Source of the DNA: Microglena sp. YARC
Taxonomy: Eukaryota; Chlorophyta; Chlorophyceae; Chlamydomonadales; Chlamydomonadaceae
Direction of reading: 5' to 3'
Assembly: GCA_022414725.1 (NCBI GenBank)
Contig: CM039464.1
Location: 52,579,694-52,643,693 of the forward strand
DNA: 64,000 nt
The translations under genes and the position numbers were made by a program. The notes below the pieces were generated by a model. It searched no databases, was not told the DNA's origin, and worked only from the letters and a program-made list of their open reading frames with translations. This document shows, one piece after another, positions 34,501-41,714 of the stretch. Numbering within the stretch: the stretch's first letter is position 1; the number at the start of each line of letters is the position of its first letter.

Positions 34501-34557
34501 GGTCAGGCCACGAGTGACCTGCTTTCCCCCAACGGAAGGGGCGCTACACAACTTCAT
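22412..34557 (-). CDS. 1,4-alpha-glucan (starch) branching enzyme, complete, 12 exons
   Basis: Exons (plus coordinates, read right to left): 34461-34557, 32916-33160, 32030-32105, 29897-30107, 28791-29181, 28193-28406, 26812-26988, 25965-26127, 25188-25368, 24247-24442, 23329-23606, 22412-22657. All are GT/AG and in phase, giving 825 codons with TAA. Branching enzyme (GH13, EC 2.4.1.18) cuts alpha-1,4-glucan and rejoins it as alpha-1,6 branches in plastid starch synthesis. Domains: transit-like basic N-terminus (about 1-45), the [17 protein letters not shown] lead, CBM48 (about 150-215), and the GH13 barrel with DIVHSH (368-373), GYRFDGVTS (nucleophile D439), GEDVSGMP (E494) and AESHDQ (D563). 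The C-terminal beta domain includes RRRWDLAD and FVFNFHP. Length fits plant and algal enzymes (800-850). The first exon is the least certain; it was chosen because its phase and position fit and the upstream frame gives a start. Confidence 0.95.
22800..23060. repeat. ACTAACGGAGTACACACAAT repeat
   Basis: About eight units of 29-50 bp in the last intron of the branching enzyme gene. Confidence 0.85.
23690..23820 (-). repeat. Decoy copies of branching enzyme exons 10 and 11 edges
   Basis: 23693-23752 copies an internal piece of exon 11 (GGTGGCCACA, AGCCAAAGGCCTTATCCAGG, TGGACCGTGG). 23770-23812 copies the 3' edge of exon 10 plus its donor (CACCTGGTACGCATACACCG, GTCGTAGGAATCCC). Both lie in the intron between these exons. 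Confidence 0.8.
23876..24049 (+). mobile_element. MITE, family C (AGCTTCTAGGCAGCTCCCTGA)
   Basis: It starts GGCAACCAGCTTCTAGGCAG and ends GCTGCTTAGAAGCTGCTGCT plus CCTAGCTGAAAA, forming long imperfect terminal inverted repeats. The interior has the family words AGTACTGGAAAGC and GCATTAGGTTTGG. It lies in a branching enzyme intron. Confidence 0.78.
24093..24239 (+). mobile_element. MITE, family B, inserted at a splice donor
   Basis: TAGGGAACGGC at the left, GTTCCGGTCCCTC at the right, with ATATCATATGATATC palindromes inside. Flanks CACATACC (24085-24092) and AACATACC (24240-24247) match at 7 of 8. The right flank is the donor of branching enzyme exon 10 (GGTATGTT on the minus strand). Confidence 0.8.
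24660..24910 (-). repeat. Decoy copies of exon 10 acceptor edge
   Basis: Two imperfect copies of the exon 10 start (TTGCGATACCAGTCCACAAC with CATTGCCGAAA, and ATGGCGATACCACGGTCCAC with TTGCTGAAACCGGGGGCAGC) lie in the intron between exons 9 and 10. Confidence 0.82.
25430..25550. repeat. Poly-G / GT tracts
   Basis: Two TGTGTGTG runs each followed by long G homopolymers (the second about 35 bases), in a branching enzyme intron. Homopolymer lengths may be assembly-limited. Confidence 0.8.
25676..25964 (-). repeat. Decoy copies of exon 8 donor edge (~146-bp period)
   Basis: Two nearly identical units repeat CTCACCACTTGTCTGCAATA and GCCGTCTGCAGGCGGTAGTC (the last coding bases of exon 8 with its GTGAGT donor) plus an ACCAACC-rich spacer, next to the real exon end at 25965. 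Confidence 0.9.
26220..26440 (-). repeat. Decoy copies of exon 8 acceptor edge
   Basis: Two copies of GGTAGAAGTAATGCAGCATG, TTGTTCACCAACATC and TAGACGCAA (exon 8 start) follow the real acceptor at 26128, separated by GGGAGGGAGG and GTGGGTGGGTAATTAC spacers. Confidence 0.88.
26441..26522 (+). repeat. Family S head fragment
   Basis: GGCGGAACTCAGCCC, GTCGGTAAACAATTGTTTGG and GGGTTCAGTTCATAC match the head of the repeat at 41228. Confidence 0.6.
26768..26811 (+). repeat. Family S tail abutting the exon 7 donor
   Basis: CCCATTTGGCCTACCCCTGG and GCTGTAATGTACACACACTC. The last bases form the intron-side of the branching enzyme donor at 26812. Confidence 0.65.
27050..27500 (-). repeat. Decoy copies of exon 7 acceptor edge (~120-bp period)
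   Basis: Four copies of GGGAGTTGGAGAGAAGAAAG, CGCAGAGTCTCCCAGTTGCC and GCGACCAA (exon 7 start plus acceptor) follow the real one at 26988. The first two are almost identical to it; later ones decay. Confidence 0.92.
27649..27845 (+). mobile_element. tRNA-derived SINE-like element
   Basis: It has an A-box-like TGGTTAAATGG and, about 40 bases on, a B-box-like GGATCGAATCC. A unique body follows (GTCAACCACCATGGTGGCTT, GCCCGTTCTCTAATGCCGTA, ATACCACGCTCTACCAGGCG). A second copy with the same order lies at 63288. Confidence 0.72.
27953..28165 (+). mobile_element. Dispersed repeat, family T
   Basis: It starts TTTGCGGAGCC, then a C7/G6 inverted run, GGAGCCCCCAGATTCACCCC, GCCAACTGTCTCAACTAACT and CGTTGCCAACACACTCCAC. 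It ends in GTAGGACTTG. Matching copies are at 43553 and, truncated, at 43325. Confidence 0.7.
28505..28790 (-). repeat. Decoy copies of exon 5 donor edge
   Basis: Two copies of the exon 5 end (AACTCACAGCAAAGAAGTTG, GTGACRTGGT) follow the real donor at 28790. The nearer one repeats about 130 coding bases, the farther only about 30. Confidence 0.92.
29240..29660 (-). repeat. Decoy copies of exon 5 acceptor edge, split by a MITE
   Basis: Two copies of GGCCCATTCACCGATGGCGA, GCTCAACACGGGC and TTGATATTGGACCTGTG follow the real acceptor. The second copy is interrupted at 29458-29614 by a family B MITE, so the duplication came before that insertion. Confidence 0.88.
29458..29614 (-). mobile_element. 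MITE, family B
   Basis: TAGGGCCGGC at the left, GCCGTTCCCTA at the right. Flanks CTCACTGC (29450-29457) and CTCACTGT (29615-29622) match at 7 of 8. The interior is AT-rich with ATGATATCATAC palindromes. Confidence 0.82.
30180..31180 (-). repeat. Decoy copies of exon 4 acceptor edge
   Basis: Five or so decaying copies of the exon 4 start and acceptor (CCATGCGGTTCAGACCA, then AACCWGAAGAKGAAATGT) are spread through intron 3 with GTGTGGAGATGGGTGTGGTC spacers, at about 30190, 30415, 30940, 31040 and 31150. Confidence 0.82.
31290..31670. repeat. Two short tandem arrays
   Basis: GGCAAGACACTGAGGCTTTT repeats three times (31335-31395). A ~55-bp unit with TGTTGACACACGTGTATGAA, TGTAGATYTGTCT and GCAGACA repeats about five times (31410-31660). 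Confidence 0.8.
31684..31740 (+). mobile_element. MITE, family C fragment
   Basis: TTTTCAGCCACGTAACCAGC and TTCTAGGCAGCTCCCTGAGC: the left terminus only. Confidence 0.6.
31779..31972 (+). mobile_element. MITE-like element with CCAGGGATTTTTTTC termini
   Basis: The left end CCAGGGATTTTTTTC and right end GAAAAAATCCCTGG are inverted repeats around about 165 bp. The word AAAACGGGGYCAAAMCTAGC also occurs near 5694, in a related but one-ended sequence. I found no clear target duplication. Confidence 0.6.
32110..32455. repeat. GCATGGCAGTTGCATG + (TG)n minisatellite
   Basis: About twelve units of GCGCATGGCAGTTGCATG followed by TGTGTGTG start directly behind the exon 3 acceptor, which itself reads CATGCGCAG on the minus strand. 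Confidence 0.9.
32530..32650. repeat. GATATTCATGATCCCATGGA repeat
   Basis: Three ~40-bp units with ATCATGAATGTCTGTTCA. Confidence 0.85.
32719..32886 (-). mobile_element. MITE, family C
   Basis: TTTTCAGCTACGAGCAGCAG at one end and GCTGCCAAGAAGCCGAAAA at the other. The interior (CCAAACCCAGCTCTACCTAG, CAATTGGCTTTCCAGTACTG) is the reverse of the copies at 23876 and 45838. It lies in branching enzyme intron 2. Confidence 0.75.
33161..34460 (-). other. Intron 1 of the branching enzyme gene, mostly single-copy
   Basis: The donor GTAAGT is at 34460 and the acceptor ACACAG at 33161. Apart from a G run at 33289-33311 I see no repeats and no decoy exon edges, unlike the other introns. Several open frames have no recognisable product. 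Confidence 0.6.
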
Positions 34558-36500
34558 CTTCGATTTCTTTTAGAGCTTGCTAGTCGTTGTAACAAGCAAA
34601 TTGCTCTAGATGGATGGGAACGGACTGCTAGCGCGGTAGTCCCTAGTAATTCTACTCCTGCACTGATCCACTGCTTCGTCTGGGTACACCTTGTCAGGGT
34701 TCCGTATGGAGAACCCTAAACAAACTAGCGATCCAGAGCGATGGCCATGGCCGGTGCAGGAGCGCAGCTGGGACCAGAGGGCAGTGTCAGTAGCGGTCCC
34801 AAGCGAACCCCTTCTACGGTTATACGTCGGTTGGGTTTTACCCCTGAAGCAGGTCAGAGTTGGTTACAATCCCGTTCTCAAGAACACACCAGCACCCTGC
34901 CAGCACCCCGGCACTGTTGACCAGTTTTTCAAACGATTCTGCGATGGATTTGTTTTTAACGGTTGGCGGTTGATCAGGTGAGGGAGCATGCACTTTTCGG
35001 GCTACTTTATTTGACTGAATCGATGACGAGCAAGTCGAGCTGCGTTCGTCGTTTTGCAAGCTCAAGATTTTCTCCCCTTAGGCATGACATCCTTAATTTG
35101 GGGTAGCTGCAAAGCGGAAGGTGGGGACGCGCGGGAGGGACCAGACGAGCTCGTGCCTTGCTGGGAGCGTGGAGGGAGAGGGAGAGGGGAAATCCTTTCT
35201 TGAAATTGGGGACCACCCATCCAGCATCTTTCCCACAGCTCGGTAGCATTTCGCGCAGGTGGGCGAATAGCCCCTGTGCTCTCCTGCGTCCCAATAATAT
35301 GGCGTCCCAGCTTCGACCGTGATGGATGATGCCCGAATGCCCGCGCGCGGGCATGCGTAAAAAAACATCGCACCGCTGGCGCGGCGGAACGCACAAAATA
35401 AGTGGCCTTTCCCCGCGCAGTCCCTGGGGAATTGGGGGATTACGCTCGCGCAATAAACAGAAAAAGCAGCGCAAGGCTAATATAGTCAACGGGCACTAAA
35501 GGAGAGGTCAGGACATGCAGCAGAGAGGGAGAAAATGAAGGGAAGTAGTTAGAGTGAGACCCGGCAGGAGAGACTGGGCGAAATCATGGACTCGATCAGA
35601 CTCGATCGACCTCTGCCTCTGGTGGCATCAGGACCCCTGGGTGGTACGGCCTGACGCCTGCCTGCTAGCTGGACAATTTCGAGGCTCTTGTCGTCATTGT
35701 ACGACGACAGCCTTTCTTCTGCCGATAGCGTTCTGCGTCTTCTTCAGTCGTCTTCGTCCCCCATTTCCATTTTTAGTTTCGATCCAGGCAGCTTCCATTG
35801 GCAAGCCTTCCCACAAACCCGAACTCATCAATTTAGGCCTCAGCAAATCCTCGCTGGCCATACATTCAGCCAAACCTTTGTGGCTACTCTCATCCTACTA
35901 CATACCCAACAGCTCTCCTGGGCCTGCTGCTAGGATGTGCTTGCTCGCTACATCCCGATTCTCAATATTTATTCAAGTATTCTTTGTATCAGTTCCTGGG
36001 ATGGAGAGGTAGCCCATCAAGGTGCATGCTACCTATCCTGGCTACATGCATAGCTAAATAGATGAATGCCTAGCTTGCTAGCTGCATCTACCTAGCTGCC
36101 TGAATGGCTAGCTGAATAGCTAGCTCTGCTGCTCACAATCAGCTGCGCCGCCATGAGAGAGCTGAGTGAATGTACGGTGAGTGAGAGAAAGGGGGCTGCA
36201 TGCATGGCTTGTAGCAGGCTAGTCTGGACTGGACTGGGCTGGACTGGGCTGGGCATGGGCATGAGATATGGATGGGCATGGACATGGGCTGGACTGCATG
36301 GGCTGGCTTGCTGTTGGGTTCCCATGCCAAACCACCACCCAGACACCCGCCCCAGCTACCAACACCGGAGAGGCCAGGTCGTCACCACCCTAGACCCTAC
36401 CCACCCGGGTAGCCCGCAACCACCTCTGTAAGGGAGGCTTCTGCCACAGCAAGGATGTAGCCACCATTAAGGTGCTGGGTATCACCAAATGTAACGGCAC
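34558..36500. other. Upstream flank of the branching enzyme gene, no recognised gene
   Basis: It contains balanced-composition sequence with overlapping short ORFs (for example 35007-35489 minus) that I cannot assign, then TAGCTAGC-rich and CTGGACTGGGCTGG repeats at 36040-36300. The branching enzyme promoter should lie just above 34557; no convincing TATA box was picked out. Confidence 0.5.
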
Positions 36501-38054
36501 TGACGGCCTTCGTCGCGCCTGCACCAGGCACCTTGCGACCTTGCTCCTGACTCCCCCTGTCTACCCCCCAAACTCCTGCACCTCCTGCATGCATCCCAAT
36601 ACAAGTACACTGCTATACTTGGCGTCCGAGTCCAACGGATCCAGGACACCCCCACCACCCATCTGCGGGACCAGCATGGACCCATCACCATGCACCTGTC
36701 CCACCACCCATCCTACCTAGCACTAGGAGATACCCTCAAGCATGAGACACCCCCACCATGTGGCCAAACCCAGGCTCACTGGAAACCCATCAGCATTTCC
36801 AAAACAGAGTTGATTGAGTGCATAGGCAAGGAGACCAAGCCACTAACACCCTCCAAGAGGCCCATAAAACAGCCTCTCACACCACACCAGCTAACAACCC
36901 CTCTTACCCCCCTACGAAGGACGCCCACCTCACAAACGCCAAATCCCAAGGGCGGTGGACCCCGACAGGCCAATTCAATGACTCTCATGCAACTCATCTG
37001 CATAAACCCCCTGGACAGGCACCCTGACTTGGACATCCCAGCCCCTGGACACTATCATATCCAAACAGGTATCCTCCCCCATACCCAACCCAATGGAGCT
37101 CCACCCATCCACCCCACCACCACATACCTTTACTCCCCCTCAGGCAATTGCATTGGTCACCTCCCCACCTCCTCGGCCAACAGACTCCAACACCAATACA
37201 ACACCACCCAAGCAACCATACCCAGTCTAGGGCGCTCACACTCCCAAGGGTCCTTGGCTGGAGACCTAGCCAGCCTATTCCACCGCCTCAAGGACACCAC
37301 CCCCACCGCTTCTCACCCCACCCTCCGTCAAGCCCTCACGTTGTTGGGGGTCCAAATAGACAGTTCAACAAGGCCACTCTTATCCCACCCATCTCTCCCC
37401 CACTGCTCTTCCCCCCACCCTCATGACCACCTGTTCGGGGCAAGCCCAGACCCAAACTCTCACCCATGGACAGGAGCATCAGTGATACACTCCCTGCAGG
37501 ATGACAAGGAAGCCCAGTAGGCAGTCAGATGGGCACTCACCAGTGCCAAGGCAGCCCAAACTCGCTCCATCCCAACCCGCACCCTCCTCTTGGTCACACA
37601 CAAAGCACACAGCCCACAAAACACACACCGCCCACCCCTGGGTCCAGGTCCTAGGTCCTAGATACTATCCCAGCCGGGGCCCCCATTATCCACCAACCGT
37701 CCATCTGGACTGGGGGGGAAATCACATCCACCATTGCAAGGACTAAGGGGAATCAACTCCTCCTTATCGCCAACCCCCTGGGCCACCCAGGCCCGGCCAC
37801 CCCCTTTACCCAAGCATAGAATGAAGCTATGCATCACCTCAATCCCTCCCACAAAAGCATCCAACCCATCACCAACCCTGCCATTGGCCCTGCCCCCCTC
37901 TCCTTCCCCCCACCACCCAAGGCTCTTTGACTCATCCTCCAGGCCTCTTGGAGTGCCCCCCCCCCCACCCCCCCCCACCCCACTCCCCCTCCATTTCCCC
38001 CACCCCACTCCCCCAACACCTTACCCCTGCAACTATCAAAACACCCCCCATGTA

Positions 38055-38482
38055 GGCCAGCAGCTATACGCCGATGGCAGCCAGATCCCCTAGCCTGAGG
38101 GCCCGGCCCTCCTCGGGCTGCGTTAGACTCCCCATTGTCAGGCCAAAGCTTTACAATCACCCCAGGGGGTATCGACATTACCAGAACTAACAATAGAGCA
38201 GAACTATGCTATCCATCAGGCCTTAGCACGAACACCCCCACAACCCCCATCACCATCTACACCGATAGCCTTTGTAGTCACCGATAGCCTTTGTAGTCAC
38301 CGATGGCCATCTCATTCGGAGACTTATTCATGACCCCCACTCTGTCGAGGAATGTACTCACAAGCAACTCCTTTAGGCCATTGGAGAATACTTCCTGGCC
38401 AGAGTCCTTAGTGGCACCCCCACCACTCTGGCCAAGGTGAGGTCCCATGCAGGTATCCATGGCAATGAGGAGGCAGATAACC
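38055..38482 (+). pseudogene. RNase H domain remnant of the LINE
   Basis: The acidic residues of YADGS, RAEL and TDSL and the terminal HAGIHGNEEAD helix are present in order. They are spread over at least two frames, with an in-frame TAG between HKQLL and AIGEY and a small local duplication of GATAGCCTTTGTAGTCACC. Confidence 0.75.
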
Positions 38483-38963
38483 CACCCAGTTGTGTGTGTG
38501 TGGGGGGGGGGTCCACCCACCCAGGAAAGCCACCCACCCAGATAACCCACCCACCCAGGAAAGCCGCCCACGTCCCTAGAAATACCTCCATCACTGACAA
38601 TGTAGGAGAGGTGGCTCACATGGACCATATCTGGCCGTCTGTCCAGCCCCTGGTAGCAGCTGATGGCACCCTGCCCCCTAGGATAGCAACACCCAACCTG
38701 GCAACCTCACCAGGGGGGTCAAGGCTAACCTCCCCACCAAAATCCACACAGGGGGGGCCAACATGCATGGCATATACACCTCTCTGTAGACTATAGCATC
38801 TCCTGAGCACCTCCCACATGCTAGCCACCACTTCTGGCAGCAGGCATCCGTCCCCTGGTGGCAGAAGATACAAATCCATGAGGCTAGGTGGGGAACAAGA
38901 AGCTCGCCAATCGATGGAAAATGCTATATGGCAGTAACCCCCACCCATCCACCTTCGTCAGAC

Positions 38964-39060
38964 ACCTGCCCAATCTGTCACACATGCCAAGATGGGGCTA
39001 GTCACATGCTGGCGGGCTGCAAGCACCCAATATTTAGTGTGTATATTAATCGGCATAACC
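38964..39060 (+). pseudogene. LINE C-terminal zinc-finger remnant
   Basis: CPICHTCQDGASHMLAGC, then HP and INRHN: the CCHC-type finger followed by RHN that ends many plant and algal LINE ORF2 proteins. Confidence 0.65.
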
Positions 39061-39231
39061 TTGCAGTAAAATAAATACAGAAAGCAGTGTCCAAAGGGGA
39101 TCAAGGGGGGGAACTCATGTACATGGACGCTGGCAAACCGGAGGACTTCCCCAGTGGAGTACCGCCGTACCGGGGGACAGGCCGCCCTCGTGGCTAAAAC
39201 TTTAAAGCTTAGTTATCTCCAAAGTAGCTGC

Positions 39232-39407
39232 CAGGGTAAGTCAAAGTGAGCGCTGACTTTTTGACCCCCTCTGCGCTTTAAGCGCAGTTTTTGCACCCCC
39301 TTGTGGGCGCTGCAAGCAATTTTTGCGCTTTTTGCACTACAAAGCGCAGTTTTTTTGTTTTCAAGTGCGCTAAAGCGCTGGCCAATTTTGCCATTTGAAG
39401 TACCCTG
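39232..39407 (+). mobile_element. hAT-like MITE, family A
   Basis: The 176-bp copy has CAGGGTAAGTCAAA and TTTGAAGTACCCTG ends and an interior nearly the same as 8335-8529. No clear target duplication remains. Confidence 0.8.
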
Positions 39408-39920
39408 CCGCTGAACTGGCCCCCAACAAATCGCTTTGGTCCGTGCTACATCAGGAGACAAAAGAAAACTTACGATTATAAATAATGTATACCGTATAAA
39501 TTTAGTACCCGCCAGTACTTCTATAAATCAAGTAAATAGTACATCGGAAATTACAAATCCATTGTTTTGTATGTGGCCTTCATTATTGCCACCCTAAGGG
39601 GTATAGCCCATCGACATCGGACACCCAGGTAGAAAAGGTGGGCGGCTCCATTTAGGCAAGTATACATGTGTCTTTTTCACGGCTTGTTTGTAATGCCCAA
39701 CTTCGTCAGATTCCGTTTGGTTAGGAAGTTAAGAAGATATATATCCGAGAGCGGCTCGACCTCCCCCGCCGAAAGTCGATTTCGTTTGTCTTTATGATTT
39801 CGGAGCTTGCGACCTTTTTAAACCCCAATTGATGATGCGATACACGAGCAACTTTTCGAGCCTCCCCCCCCCCGGCAAAAAACGAATTTAGCATGTGCGC
39901 ACTCTAACGAGCGGTATTGA

Positions 39921-39993
39921 TACCCCTGCCTGGGCTCGAACCTGGAACCTCATCTTCCGTAGACTGGCACTCCGTCCATTGAGCCACAGGGGC
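39921..39993 (-). tRNA. tRNA-Arg(ACG)-like gene or pseudogene
   Basis: On the minus strand 73 bases fold with acceptor GCCCCTG/CAGGGGT, a D stem GCTC/GAGT, an anticodon loop CTACGGA (ACG) and a T arm with GGTTCGAGCC. The A box TGGCTCAATGG and B box are close to consensus. The anticodon stem pairs badly and the T stem has one A-A mismatch, so a tRNA-derived pseudogene is more likely than a working gene. Confidence 0.5.
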
Positions 39994-40789
39994 TTTGACT
40001 TAATGTTACAGATGTTTTCCCAAAATATTATGAACTATCATATTGGGGCGATTTCATCTCTAAAGTCAAAGTACCTGGTGTGAATGCAAATATTTTCTGC
40101 AAGATGGTTGTGTTGGTTTGACTTGTGCTTTTGTTTTGAGGTCATTACCGCCGCATATTAAGGTGCTCATAGCGCATGCCCTTGGGTGGTATTTAGTTAT
40201 TTTTAGTTTGGCCTTCCTCTCTTGTGGTTGGTTGGCTTGGTGCTCTGGATTGCATACCTTTGCATCCCTCCCCTTTCCGCTCTCCTTTCCGCCTCTAGTT
40301 TGTTTCCTCTTTTGGACTTGACCTAGTTTTTTTTTAGGTTTATGGGGGTGCCTGAAAAACCCTCGTGCTTCCTCTTATAAAATTTGAAGGTCGGCAGGCT
40401 GTGCTACTGTCCTGTCTCGGCAGTGATTTGCTGAGTTTATGTAACGTATCCTCTCTCATGCAAACAAAGCATTCTGTTCCACCATGATGCTCCTAGTAGC
40501 CCTCGGGGTGCGACTAACAGCCTTTTTGACCCCCAAAAGCCTTCCACACAAGGCTCTAGCATAGCACTAAAACAATAACAAGTTGGGTAATGGAACACTT
40601 GTGCTACAAGTAGCACCTAAATAAAAGCCCACCCCCTAACCTCCTATGCAACCCCTCTGGACTCCTCGCCACGGCCCCTTTTCTCCTTTCCACGGTTGCC
40701 ATTCTCATCTCTGCTCCCTGCCCCCTCATGCCCCCTGCCCTCCTCTACAACCCCTCCGTTTGTTTTCTCCCCCTGCTTTGCATCCACGT

Positions 40790-40807
40790 GTGTGTGTGTG
40801 TGAGTGT

Positions 40808-40838
<31 letters not shown>

Positions 40839-40856
40839 GGGGGGGGGGGAGGGGGG
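40790..40856. repeat. TG run and long poly-G
   Basis: TGTGTGTG stretches followed by about 30 G with few breaks. It lies in an otherwise gene-less region (39410-41200). Confidence 0.85.
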
Positions 40857-41227
40857 GAGACTGGGTGTCTGGGGTGGGGTGTGGGTGTGTGGGTGCCACC
40901 TGGGTGTGGGTGTGGCTGGGTGGATAGGCATGGTGCCGGCATGCATGGCTCCCACAAGCAGAATGTCGTTGACGATGCCCAGGAGGTGCTGAGACCCTGG
41001 CAGTTCAATCCTTTGCCAGTCAAAGGGTTTGGACTCGGGGTACTACTAGAACTACTAGACCTGAAGCTAGCTAGAGCGTCTGAAAGTCAATGTGAAAGGC
41101 AATCCAATGCAGCTGCAAGTTTGGGGCTTGACCCAGTGGCTGGCTAAAGGAGCTGAGAGGAAGCTGCCTTGCATACCCTAAAAAATAAACAGTGCTAGCA
41201 GACCATTAAAAGCACAGTAGCACTGTA

Positions 41228-41370
41228 GCACGAACTCAGGGCCCCCGTCGGTTCAACGATTGTTTGGGGCTCAGTTCATTAGTGCTTTTTCTTTTTAAGC
41301 CCTTCCTATACGGTTGGGCAAGTCCCTTTAGCCTATTTGGCCTACCCCTGGACTGTTACATACAAACAGT
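41228..41370 (+). mobile_element. SINE-like dispersed repeat, family S (reference copy)
   Basis: Head GCACGAACTCAGGGCCCCCG, middle GTTCAACGATTGTTTGGGGC and TTTTTCTTTTTAAGCCC, tail GGGCAAGTCCCTTTAGCCTA and CCTGGACTGTTACATACAAA. The tail ends in a short ACATACA run. Confidence 0.72.
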
Positions 41371-41505
41371 GCTAGCAGCCTATTTGACCACCAAAAGTAA
41401 CTACAAAAGGCTCTAACGGAGAACCCCCAAACAACAAGGTATATAATGTAGCACTTATGACCTTCGTAGTTTTTCTTTTGTAGTGCTGACACTCATAGTT
41501 CTTTC

Positions 41506-41687
41506 TTTTCAGCAACGAGCAGCAGCTTCTAGGCAGCTCCCTGAGCCAGCCACTGGGCTAATCCCCAAGATTTTGTCAGTTCTGGACAGCGGATTCTGTC
41601 AGCTTCCAGGCACACTAGGCTGCATTAGCTTTGGCTGAATAGCCAGTCAGGGGAGCTGCCTAGAAGCTGCTGCTATAAAGATGAAAA
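41506..41687 (+). mobile_element. MITE, family C (best copy)
   Basis: This 182-bp element has terminal inverted repeats of about 40 bp (TTTTCAGC, AGCAGCAGCTTCTAGGCAGC and TCCCTGA at the left; their complement at the right). The interior has GCCACTGGGCTAATCCCCAA and CTAGGCTGCATTAGCTTTGG. It lies just downstream of the Cys-rich protein gene. Confidence 0.85.
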
Positions 41688-41714
41688 TAAAAACACTGGT
41701 AACCTGCGGCGACC

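Larger units (their letters stand above)
36510..39170 (+). pseudogene. Decayed non-LTR retrotransposon (LINE) ORF2 3' part
   Basis: Fragments lie in the expected order on the plus strand. First is a long open stretch (36690-37520, 276 residues) that I cannot assign. Next comes an RNase H region: YADGS (38067-38081), NNRAEL, IYTDSL, and VRSHAGIHGNEEAD ending at 38478. Then a Cys/His finger reads CPIC..C and HMLAGC..P with RHN (38967-39060). LINEs copy themselves by target-primed reverse transcription. Here stops (often TAG) and frameshifts break the frame, and no reverse transcriptase catalytic motif was found, so it is a dead 3' remnant. Confidence 0.72.

Noticed and set aside
16938..39170. 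TAG/TAA reassigned to Gln, as in some ulvophyte algae, because transposon frames are interrupted mainly by TAG and TAA.
   Set aside because: The three host genes use TAA or TAG as proper stops and encode all conserved Gln positions with CAA/CAG. Mutational decay explains the transposon stops more simply.
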